Assembly (NCBI RefSeq): GCF_900130075.1
Contig: NZ_LT671418.1
Span: forward strand, 868,001 to 932,000
DNA: 64,000 nt
Direction: 5' to 3'
Origin: Herminiimonas arsenitoxidans
Lineage (GTDB): Bacteria > Pseudomonadota > Gammaproteobacteria > Burkholderiales > Burkholderiaceae_D
The notes beneath the pieces are model-generated. The model saw only the letters and a program-made list of their open reading frames with translations, was not told where the DNA came from and made no database searches. The position numbers and the translations under genes were made by a program. Positions 18,520 to 25,541 of the stretch are shown one piece after another; the stretch's first letter is position 1, and each line of letters begins with the position of its first letter.

Positions 18520-19214
18520 GCAGCCTCCTTTGCAGCCTTTTCCAGACGTTCGCTCGTTGTCAGCGCTACCTTGTTGCGCAGATACAGCGGCTCTGCCGCG
18601 CTGGCAGATACGCCCAGTCCTTGAGCAAATGCAGCTGCACCCAATGTTGCAATCTGCACTGCATGCGGCAACATATCTTTCAAGCTATTCGCAAAAAATG
18701 AACGCGCAGCGAAATCTGCAGCATAAGCCTGCAAGCCATTACCGCATGCGATGGCCTCTCCCTGCGGCAATACATCAACTGCAGCAGACAAAGTCGGCGG
18801 AATGACGATCTGCCACTCGGCAACAAAGCGATACTGCGCCCAATACACTTCTCCCATGCGTGCGTCCAAAACAGCAAGCACATCGGATGCGCCGGTTTGT
18901 TCGCGACAAGCTTGTGCCAGTGCCAGCAATGTAACCGTCGGCAGTAATGGCTTGTCTGCGCCATACGCCAAACCTTGCGCAATACCACAAGCAGTACGCA
19001 CACCGGTGAATGAACCAGGTCCTGCACCGAAAGCAATCGCATCACAATCGCTCAATGCAATGCTGGCATCCGCCAGCAAAGCCTGCACCATAGGCAAGAT
19101 ACTTTGCGAATGCGTAGTGACACCGGCGGCCTCTCTGCTCGTCGTTATGCCATTGCACAACAAGGCAGCCGATGCCAGCTCAGAGGATGTTTCGATAGCG
19201 AGAATAGTAGACAT
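18516..19214 (-). CDS. tsaB: tRNA threonylcarbamoyladenosine biosynthesis protein TsaB
   Basis: Partner of TsaD and TsaE in making t6A37 on tRNAs that read ANN codons. It has 232 residues with an ASKHA-type fold. The N-terminus ILAIETSSELASAALL and the GAGPGSFTGVRTACG loop near 65-80 are family hallmarks. It starts at the ATG at 19214 with no Shine-Dalgarno upstream. Instead a -10-like TAAAAT sits 6 bp before the ATG, so the mRNA may be leaderless. It heads the tsaB-rimI-udg-DUF1853 operon and is divergent from a thioredoxin-like gene with an identical promoter motif. Confidence 0.95.
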   Translation of the reverse strand: MSTILAIETSSELASAALLCNGITTSREAAGVTTHSQSILPMVQALLADASIALSDCDAIAFGAGPGSFTGVRTACGIAQGLAYGADKPLLPTVTLLALAQACREQTGASDVLAVLDARMGEVYWAQYRFVAEWQIVIPPTLSAAVDVLPQGEAIACGNGLQAYAADFAARSFFANSLKDMLPHAVQIATLGAAAFAQGLGVSASAAEPLYLRNKVALTTSERLEKAAKEAA

Positions 19215-19215
19215 A

Positions 19216-19335
19216 GCGGTATTTTACCGTGTGCATAGCAGTAGGTGCTGAGAACAAATACAACTCTACGCAGGCATTATTCATTTCATAAAAGGACGGT
19301 CGCTCTAGTAGCGGCAGAAACCGGTAAAATACCGC
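19216..19335. promoter_or_regulatory. Matched divergent leaderless-type promoters of tsaB and the thioredoxin-like gene
   Basis: The 14-bp sequence CGGTAAAATACCGC occurs at 19322-19335 on the plus strand and, exactly repeated, at 19229-19216 on the minus strand. Each copy ends one base before an ATG (19337 and 19214). Each contains TAAAAT with 6 bp to the ATG and is itself a small palindrome (CGGTA-AAA-TACCG). Neither gene has a Shine-Dalgarno. This fits two leaderless -10 promoters, or two operator copies. Confidence 0.6.
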
Positions 19336-19336
19336 C

Positions 19337-19759
19337 ATGCCAAGCATCACACTAGAACCGGAAAACCAGCAGCAGTTAGCGCAGCGCATGAAAGACGACG
19401 TATGGGTCGTGGCATGTCTGTGCGCGGCTTGGTGCGACGTCTGCACAAACTATCGCCCAGGATTTGACGAACTGGCGTCACAACACCCTGACAAGCTCTT
19501 CGTCTGGATTGATATCGAGGATCGCGCCGACCTCGTGGGCGACTTCGATGTAGAGAACTTTCCTACGCTGTTAATTCAGCGTGGTGACGATGTCGTCTTT
19601 TATGGCACGACGATGCCCGACCATCGCATTGCGCATCGCCTCGTCACTTCTCACGCAGAGAAAAGCGCATCTGAACGCAAGACACAAACTCAAAGCAGCG
19701 CTGAATATAAAGAGTGGCAGTTGGAACGCAATCTACGACAAGCATTGACACAAGCTTGA
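19337..19759 (+). CDS. Thioredoxin-family protein with WCDVC active site
   Basis: Small 140-residue protein with a thioredoxin fold and no signal peptide, so probably cytoplasmic. The active site is AAWCDVCTNYRPGF with Cys33 and Cys36; the usual Gly-Pro between the cysteines is replaced by Asp-Val, which should change its redox potential. The cis-proline region is NFPTLLIQRGDDVVFYG near 74-90. About 30 C-terminal residues are charged and probably unstructured. It is divergent from tsaB and probably has a leaderless transcript. Its substrate is unknown. Confidence 0.85.
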   Translation: MPSITLEPENQQQLAQRMKDDVWVVACLCAAWCDVCTNYRPGFDELASQHPDKLFVWIDIEDRADLVGDFDVENFPTLLIQRGDDVVFYGTTMPDHRIAHRLVTSHAEKSASERKTQTQSSAEYKEWQLERNLRQALTQA

Positions 19760-19823
19760 GTGCGACTCAATTGGCTTAACCTCGCCAACGCTACAAACAT
19801 TTAGCTTCAACAAATTTTTAGAC

Positions 19824-19856
19824 AAAAAAAATCCCCAGCGAACCGGGGATTTTTTA
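19824..19856. terminator. Bidirectional terminator between the thioredoxin-like gene and cspA
   Basis: Stem ATCCCC / GGGGAT with an 8-nt loop, extended by A and T runs on both sides. It serves both convergent genes. Confidence 0.88.
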
Positions 19857-19872
19857 TTTCGCTAGATTCAGC

Positions 19873-20076
19873 TTAGATAGGCTGAATGTTCGAAGCTTGC
19901 TTGCCTTTAGGGCCAGCAGTCACTTCAAAAGAAACGCGTTGGTTCTCTTGCAGTGATTTGAAGCCGCTCGACTGAATTGCCGAGAAGTGAGCGAACAAAT
20001 CTTCGCCGCCTTCGTCAGGTGTAATAAAGCCGAAGCCCTTCGAATCATTGAACCATTTTACGATACCAGTTGCCAT
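19873..20076 (-). CDS. Cold-shock protein (CspA family)
   Basis: A 67-residue single-stranded nucleic-acid-binding protein with a cold-shock domain. RNP1 is KGFGFI near 13-18 and RNP2 is DLFAHF near 26-31. The N-terminus [16 protein letters not shown] is typical. The predicted transcript has a leader of about 100 nt from the TATAAT box at 20187-20192, as is common for cold-shock genes. From sequence alone one cannot tell whether it is cold-inducible or constitutive. Confidence 0.96.
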   Translation of the reverse strand: MATGIVKWFNDSKGFGFITPDEGGEDLFAHFSAIQSSGFKSLQENQRVSFEVTAGPKGKQASNIQPI

Positions 20077-20186
20077 TGCAATTCCTAATTTCAGTTAAGT
20101 TGGGCAGTTGCCCGTTAGATCGTTTCAACCAAGACAGGAATGACAGACTAATACTGCACTACTAACTCGAATCTCAACGATGCTTG

Positions 20187-20192
20187 ATTATA
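20187..20192 (-). promoter_or_regulatory. Likely -10 box of the cold-shock gene
   Basis: A perfect TATAAT on the minus strand (CCGGTATAATC), with a possible TTCAAC -35 about 19 bp upstream. It would give a 5' leader of about 100 nt. Confidence 0.5.
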
Positions 20193-20348
20193 CCGGATAA
20201 AAGAGAAAAGAGTTGAATTTTGATAATCTCTTAATATTGCTTTGAGACATCACCCCATTCACTTCTTGTCCGTCCATTTAAACCCTGTAATTCATTTGTT
20301 CTCATGCCATTTGCACAAGCATTATGAATTACACAAACATTGCCAAAT

Positions 20349-21050
20349 TTATTGCTTGTTCGCCTGTTCGCGTGCTTTTTCAGCTTTCTTTGCTGCAACT
20401 TCTTTTTGACGCGCTTCTGATTCCCGCACTTTTGCCTCATACCGTTCAACATTTTCGGCACGCTTCTTGGCATCGGCTTGCTCATTTTCCCGCAACAACT
20501 TTTGCCGCTCAGCATAATCGGCATTCTTTTTAGCGTAATTCTCAGCGCGTACTTTGCGTTGCGCGTCTTTCGTCAAATCATTAGCTTCCGTAGACTTGCC
20601 ACTCGCAGCATCTGTCTTGTTCTGCGTGCTTGCTGTTGCCCTGCCTTCGCTTTGTGCAGCCTTTTCTGCCAAACGGCGATCACTCTCTGCAACCTTGGCA
20701 TGGCGTGTATATGCGTTTGCTTCGATTTCAATTGGCTTGATCACGGCCAAATCAGCGCGTTTTTGTTCCTTAACCTTGGCCAAACAGGAATTCGTAAAAA
20801 ACTCCTTGTAACATGCACGTTGACCCGCAGCAAAACGCGACTCAATAAACGAGCGCGCTTTTGTCACATCGGCTAATGCACTGCTTGCTGCCGTTGATGA
20901 TTGAATCGAATTGGCAGGATAACGTTCAGTCAAGGCACTCACTGAGTACGACTGTGAGTCAGCCTCAACTGTCGTAGTTGATTGCGCAAAGACTGGCTGA
21001 CTCGACAACAGAATCGAGCCGACGATGAATATGTTCAATACCTGTTTCAT
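20349..21050 (-). CDS. Secreted protein with charged coiled-coil tail, function unknown
   Basis: I do not recognise a named family. The ATG at 21050 gives 233 residues with a clear signal peptide (MKQVLNIFIVGSILLSSQ, cut after VFAQ). A short conserved-looking patch with two cysteines (ACYKEFFTNSCLAKVKEQKR) lies near 80-100. From there to the end the protein is very rich in Ala, Lys, Glu and Arg with almost no hydrophobic clusters, as in a long charged helix or coiled coil. It lies 40 bp after zapE on the same strand and may be cotranscribed. Probably periplasmic. Confidence 0.75.
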   Translation of the reverse strand: MKQVLNIFIVGSILLSSQPVFAQSTTTVEADSQSYSVSALTERYPANSIQSSTAASSALADVTKARSFIESRFAAGQRACYKEFFTNSCLAKVKEQKRADLAVIKPIEIEANAYTRHAKVAESDRRLAEKAAQSEGRATASTQNKTDAASGKSTEANDLTKDAQRKVRAENYAKKNADYAERQKLLRENEQADAKKRAENVERYEAKVRESEARQKEVAAKKAEKAREQANKQ

Positions 21051-21090
21051 ATACTGTGCATCCACATTAACTAAACCCTAGCTATACAAC

Positions 21091-22188
21091 TTACAAAATT
21101 GAATTGCCCTCATGGCGACGCTCGGCTTCCATGTATTCGGATGATTGCATCTCGATCAAGCGCGAAACGGTACGTTGAAATTCAGCAATCTGAGCACCAT
21201 CAGTATACAACTCCTCCATCGGCACCTCGGCCGATATCAGTAACTTAATCTTGTGGTCATACAATACGTCCACCAACCAGATAAAGCGCCGTACTGCCGA
21301 AGACATACCTGCTGACATAACCGGGACATCAGATAAAAAAAGCGTATGGAAACGGCTGGCCAGTTCAAGATAATCATTTTGCGAGCGTGGCCCACCACAC
21401 AGCGTCGCGAAGTCAAACCATATTACACCGCCGGCGCGTCGCAAGGCCTGGATATCACGCCCTTCAATTCTCAGATGCGGATTTTCATCGACAGTTTCAG
21501 CGATGCGCGCAAACGCAACACGCATTGCTTCACTCGACTTTTCATTCAGCGGCCAGTAATAGGCATCAACCTGCTCCAATGCACGCTTGCGATAATCATT
21601 GCCACTATCGACATTAACGATATCGAGTTTTTCTTTCAGTAATTCGATGGTCGGCAACATGCGATCTCTATGCAATCCATCTGGGTACAAGGTGTCTGGA
21701 TGAAAATTCGAGGTGATGATGAAAGACACACCGTTTTCAAACAGTGCCTTGAACAGATTGTAGAGAATCATCGCATCAGCGATATCGATGACGTGGAACT
21801 CATCGAAACAAATCAGGCGATACTTCTTGGCAATCCGCTTCGCCACCTCATCCAGCGGATTGGCTATCATCTTTAGCTCATCCAGCTCACGATGGACGCT
21901 GCGCATGAATTCATGGAAGTGCACACGCGTCTTGCGTACCAGTGGCACCACCGAATAAAAACTATCCATCAGGAAGGATTTGCCGCGGCCGACACCGCCC
22001 CACATATAGATGCCGCGTGGAATTTCCGGTGGTCGCAAAAAACGTAAAAAGGCATTGGCGCGCTGCGCCTTGTACTCTACCCATTCGTCGTATGCTTGCT
22101 GCAAACGATTGACGGCATTGAGCTGCGATTCATCGGCAATGAATCCACGTTGCGACAAAGCCTGATCATAAAATTCGCGAACATTCAT
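21091..22188 (-). CDS. zapE: Cell division protein ZapE (AFG1-type ATPase)
   Basis: P-loop ATPase that interacts with the FtsZ ring in E. coli. It is 365 residues from the ATG at 22188. Walker A is GGVGRGKSFLMDSFY near 64-78, Walker B LICFDEFHVIDIAD near 145-158, followed by the AFG1 signature FIITSNFHPDTLYPDG. It contains VHFHEFMRSVHREL between them. The start overlaps a possible 7-codon upstream ORF by 4 bp. It precedes the secreted coiled-coil gene. Confidence 0.93.
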   Translation of the reverse strand: MNVREFYDQALSQRGFIADESQLNAVNRLQQAYDEWVEYKAQRANAFLRFLRPPEIPRGIYMWGGVGRGKSFLMDSFYSVVPLVRKTRVHFHEFMRSVHRELDELKMIANPLDEVAKRIAKKYRLICFDEFHVIDIADAMILYNLFKALFENGVSFIITSNFHPDTLYPDGLHRDRMLPTIELLKEKLDIVNVDSGNDYRKRALEQVDAYYWPLNEKSSEAMRVAFARIAETVDENPHLRIEGRDIQALRRAGGVIWFDFATLCGGPRSQNDYLELASRFHTLFLSDVPVMSAGMSSAVRRFIWLVDVLYDHKIKLLISAEVPMEELYTDGAQIAEFQRTVSRLIEMQSSEYMEAERRHEGNSIL

Positions 22189-22208
22189 TCGGTGAAAATC
22201 CAATTCAT
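22185..22208 (-). other. Possible 7-codon upstream ORF coupled to zapE
   Basis: An ATG at 22208 with an AGGA about 8 bp upstream opens a frame encoding MNWIFTE. Its TGA overlaps the zapE ATG as ATGA. This could be a translational coupling leader. The ORF is so short that chance is a real alternative. Confidence 0.25.
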
Positions 22209-22246
22209 TTTTATGGTCCTGCCCAATTTTTATGGACTCTCAAGAT

Positions 22247-22272
22247 AAAAATGGGCGAGTCATTGCTCGCCC
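22247..22272 (-). terminator. Terminator of the lipoprotein gene
   Basis: Stem GGGCGAG / CTCGCCC with a 6-nt loop, followed on the minus strand by ATTTTTATC. It ends the unit lpdA-lipoprotein and lies upstream of zapE. Confidence 0.82.
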
Positions 22273-22296
22273 AAGTATGTCAACAGCACTACGTGC

Positions 22297-22701
22297 TTAC
22301 TGCGGATTCATGTTTACCACAACACGTGCCGGGTAACCACCGCCACCCGACGTAATCGGAAGACTGAGGCCCAAACCAAGTCCCACAGCACCACTACCAC
22401 CGCCGAGACCAAGACCAACTCTGGAACCAGTTGGTTGCCCGCCAGACGGAGGTAATCTCAGCTCCGATGTTCTGTAGCCATATTTATTACAGATAATACG
22501 CAGTTCGCCATTACTACGTCCAACTTGCACAGAAGCCGGCGTGACCACATTCCAGCTGGATGCATTGGTCGTCACCACGCAATTAGCGCCACCGAACTCC
22601 TGCCCGTTACTTGCAGTCGTAATTAACACGCGACCATCTCCAGAACCTGTTGATGCACAGGCACTCAAGAGTAAAGGTAATAGCAAACCTGCGTACCGCA
22701 T
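22297..22701 (-). CDS. Small Gly-rich lipoprotein, function unknown
   Basis: A 134-residue protein with a type II signal peptide: MRYAGLLLPLLLSAC, lipobox LSAC, lipidated Cys at position 15. The central part has two cysteines (GGANCVV and RIICNKYGY) that could form a disulfide. The sequence from about 85 is extremely Gly-rich (GLGLGGGSG and similar), followed by a short tail. It begins 8 bp after the lpdA stop and so is probably cotranscribed with it. That is an odd place for an envelope protein. I cannot assign a family or role. Confidence 0.8.
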   Translation of the reverse strand: MRYAGLLLPLLLSACASTGSGDGRVLITTASNGQEFGGANCVVTTNASSWNVVTPASVQVGRSNGELRIICNKYGYRTSELRLPPSGGQPTGSRVGLGLGGGSGAVGLGLGLSLPITSGGGGYPARVVVNMNPQ

Positions 22702-22709
22702 CTACACTC

Positions 22710-24137
22710 CTAGAAATTCAGCGCTCGACCGTCCACTGCCAGCGCTGCTTCTTTTACTGCTTCCGACAAAGAAGGATGAGCATGACAGATCCGTGCAATA
22801 TCTTCAGACGATGCACGGAACTCCATTGCGACCACAGCTTCTGAAATCAGTTCCGAAGCCATAGGGCCTATGATGTGTACGCCAAGGATTTCATCGGTTT
22901 TTTCATCAGCAAGAAACTTCACGAAACCAGTCGTATCACCCAATGCGCGCGCACGACCATTTGCCAGGAACGGGAAAGAACCAGCTTTATAAGCAATGTT
23001 TTCCGCCTTGAGCTGCTGCTCTGTTTTTCCAACCCATGCGATTTCCGGTGAGGTATAAATCACCCAAGGAATGGTGTTGAAATTAACATGACCATGCTGA
23101 CCGGCGATACGTTCTGCGACGGCAACGCCCTCTTCTTCAGCTTTGTGTGCCAGCATAGGACCACGTACCACATCGCCTACAGCCCATACATTTGGCAAAC
23201 TTGTTTTGCAATCACCATCAACTGCGATAAAGCCACGTTCATCGAGTTTCAAACCAACGGCTTCCGCGTTCAGACCTATCGTATTCGGAATGCGGCCTAT
23301 CGATATGATTAGCTTGTCGAAGACTGCTTTTTGCGCAGCGCCTTTATCATCAACATAGTTGACGGTTACATCGTTCTTGCCAGCAGTAATCGCACCGATT
23401 TTGACGCTCAGATTGATAGCAAGGCCTTGCTTAGTAAATTGCTTCAGCGCTTCTTTGGCAACTTGTCCATCGACTGCACCGAGGAAGGCTGGTAACGCTT
23501 CGAGCACCGTCACTTCAGAACCAAGGCGACGCCATACGCTGCCCATTTCCAGACCAATCACGCCCGCACCGATCACACCAAGACGCTTAGGTACATCCGT
23601 CATTGCGAGCGCACCCGTATTCGACAAGATCAGCTTTTCATCAAAGGCAGCGCCTGGCAATTGGCGTGGATTTGACCCCGTCGCGACGATGACATGCTTG
23701 GCAAAAATGTTTTCTTCTGTCGCGCCGGCGATCTTGATTTCATGACCACCATCGATCGCTTTTACAAACGAGCCACGGCCATGGAAGAAAGTCACTTTGT
23801 TCTTTTTGAGTAAGTACAGGATGCCGTCATTATTTTGTTTAACGACTGTGTCCTTGCGCGACACCATCTTTTTCAGATTCAGCGACAGACCTTTTACTTC
23901 TATCCCGTGATCAGCAAACGCATGCGCTGCATGGTCGTAGTTTTCCGACGATTGCAGCAATGCTTTCGATGGAATGCAACCAACGTTGGTGCACGTTCCA
24001 CCAGGTGCAGGGCCACCTTTTTCATTTTTCCATTCGTCAATACAGGCAGCAGTAAATCCCAATTGCGCCGCGCGTATCGCTGCAACATAGCCGCCAGGGC
24101 CACCACCGATCACCACCACATCAAAATTCTTCGACAT
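22710..24137 (-). CDS. lpdA: Dihydrolipoyl dehydrogenase (E3)
   Basis: FAD flavoprotein that re-oxidises the lipoyl group of the 2-oxoglutarate dehydrogenase complex and passes electrons to NAD+. It has 475 residues. The FAD motif [10 protein letters not shown] is at 11-20. The redox disulfide is Cys49-Cys54 in [16 protein letters not shown]. The C-terminal His-Glu pair is in [10 protein letters not shown]. It lies after sucA and sucB, but a T-tailed hairpin precedes it, so it may be partly independent of them. Confidence 0.97.
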   Translation of the reverse strand: MSKNFDVVVIGGGPGGYVAAIRAAQLGFTAACIDEWKNEKGGPAPGGTCTNVGCIPSKALLQSSENYDHAAHAFADHGIEVKGLSLNLKKMVSRKDTVVKQNNDGILYLLKKNKVTFFHGRGSFVKAIDGGHEIKIAGATEENIFAKHVIVATGSNPRQLPGAAFDEKLILSNTGALAMTDVPKRLGVIGAGVIGLEMGSVWRRLGSEVTVLEALPAFLGAVDGQVAKEALKQFTKQGLAINLSVKIGAITAGKNDVTVNYVDDKGAAQKAVFDKLIISIGRIPNTIGLNAEAVGLKLDERGFIAVDGDCKTSLPNVWAVGDVVRGPMLAHKAEEEGVAVAERIAGQHGHVNFNTIPWVIYTSPEIAWVGKTEQQLKAENIAYKAGSFPFLANGRARALGDTTGFVKFLADEKTDEILGVHIIGPMASELISEAVVAMEFRASSEDIARICHAHPSLSEAVKEAALAVDGRALNF

Positions 24138-24169
24138 ATCTTTATCCCGCTAAATTATCCACTTAGAAA

Positions 24170-24213
24170 AAAAGACACGCAGGCAGCAAAATGGTTGCGC
24201 CTTTGTGTCTTTT
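24170..24213 (-). terminator. Terminator-like hairpin between sucB and lpdA
   Basis: Arms AAAAGACAC / GTGTCTTTT enclose an inner AGGC / GCCT stem. On the minus strand the structure is followed by seven T. It probably reduces read-through from sucB to lpdA. Confidence 0.7.
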
Positions 24214-24225
24214 ATTTACCCGGCT

Positions 24226-25479
24226 TTAGAGATCCAGCAACAGGCGCGCAGGATCTTCCAATGCCTCTTTCATCGCGACGAGACCCAATACAGCCTCACG
24301 TCCGTCGATGATGCGGTGATCGTAGGACATCGCCAGATAATTCATTGGACGAATCACGATTTGACCGTTCTCAACAACAGCACGTTCCTTGGTCGCATGG
24401 ATGCCCAGGATCGCGGATTGTGGTGGATTGATAATCGGTGTCGACAACATCGAACCAAAGATACCGCCGTTCGAAATGGAGAAGGTACCACCGGTCAAAT
24501 CATCCAGTGTCAGCTTGCCTTCTTTGGCCTTGTTACCAAATTCGCCAATTTTCTTTTCGATTTCAGCGATCGACATTTGATCGACATCACGCAGGATAGG
24601 TACAACCAAACCACGCGGCGAACCGACTGCGATACCGATATCGAAATAGCCGTGGTAGACGATATCGTTGCCATCAACCGATGCATTGATGATTGGATAT
24701 TTTTTCAACGCAGCAACAGCAGCCTTAACGAAGAAGGACATGAAGCCGAGTTTGACGCCATGTTCTTTTTCAAACTTGTCTTTGTACTTGGTACGCAGAT
24801 CGATCACAGGCTGCATATTGACTTCGTTGAAAGTCGTCAAGATGGCATTGCTTGCTTGTGATTGCAACAAACGTTCTGCGATACGAGCACGCAAACGGCT
24901 CATAGGCACGCGCTCTTCCGGACGATTCGCAAGCGAAGCAAGGGATGGCGCTGGCGTAGCAACTTGTTGCAACGCAGGTTTGGCGGCAGCCACTGGTGCT
25001 GGTGCTGGCTTTTTCTCCAGTTGATTGATGACATCACCTTTTGTGACGCGACCATCTTTACCCGTGCCGGCGACATCGCCTGCTGCCAGATTGTTTTCTG
25101 ACAGCATTTTTGCAGCTGCCGGCATTGCAATACCGCTAGCAGCATTCGATGATGCTGGTGCACTTGCAGGTGCTGACGCGACCGATGCAGCTGGTGCTGC
25201 AGCGGCGGCTGCAGGTGCAGGAATAACCACCGCAGACAGATCCGTATCGATCAGCGCGATGACCTCGCCAGCAACGACTGTACTGTTATCGTCGCGCACG
25301 ATTTGTGTAATCACACCGGCGGCAGGCGCAGGTAGTTCCAACACGACTTTATCGGTCTCGATATCGATCAGGTTTTCGTCGCGAGCGACGGTCTCACCTA
25401 CTTTTTTATGCCATTGCAGCAGCGTTGCTTCTGCAACAGATTCCGACAGTTGCGGAACTTTTACTTCAAGAATTGCCAT
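24226..25479 (-). CDS. sucB: Dihydrolipoyl succinyltransferase, E2 of 2-oxoglutarate dehydrogenase
   Basis: Core acyltransferase of the complex. It has 417 residues. A single N-terminal lipoyl domain carries Lys44 ([10 protein letters not shown]) as the lipoylation site. A long Ala/Pro-rich linker (about 85-115) leads to the peripheral subunit-binding domain ([19 protein letters not shown], about 124-142). The catalytic domain ends with YDHRIIDG, with His388 and Asp392. It follows sucA by 62 bp, which hold a strong hairpin. Confidence 0.97.
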   Translation of the reverse strand: MAILEVKVPQLSESVAEATLLQWHKKVGETVARDENLIDIETDKVVLELPAPAAGVITQIVRDDNSTVVAGEVIALIDTDLSAVVIPAPAAAAAAPAASVASAPASAPASSNAASGIAMPAAAKMLSENNLAAGDVAGTGKDGRVTKGDVINQLEKKPAPAPVAAAKPALQQVATPAPSLASLANRPEERVPMSRLRARIAERLLQSQASNAILTTFNEVNMQPVIDLRTKYKDKFEKEHGVKLGFMSFFVKAAVAALKKYPIINASVDGNDIVYHGYFDIGIAVGSPRGLVVPILRDVDQMSIAEIEKKIGEFGNKAKEGKLTLDDLTGGTFSISNGGIFGSMLSTPIINPPQSAILGIHATKERAVVENGQIVIRPMNYLAMSYDHRIIDGREAVLGLVAMKEALEDPARLLLDL

Positions 25480-25508
25480 TTTTAACTCTCCGTTTCGGGT
25501 TGTTCATA

Positions 25509-25533
25509 CGACATCCCAGCTTCTGGGATGTCG
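25509..25533 (-). promoter_or_regulatory. Strong intercistronic hairpin between sucA and sucB
   Basis: A perfect 11-bp stem CGACATCCCAG / CTGGGATGTCG with a 3-nt loop. No T run follows, so it is not a standard terminator. It is better placed as a processing or stability element that sets sucA:sucB mRNA ratios. Confidence 0.6.
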
Positions 25534-25541
25534 CAGGGTCT

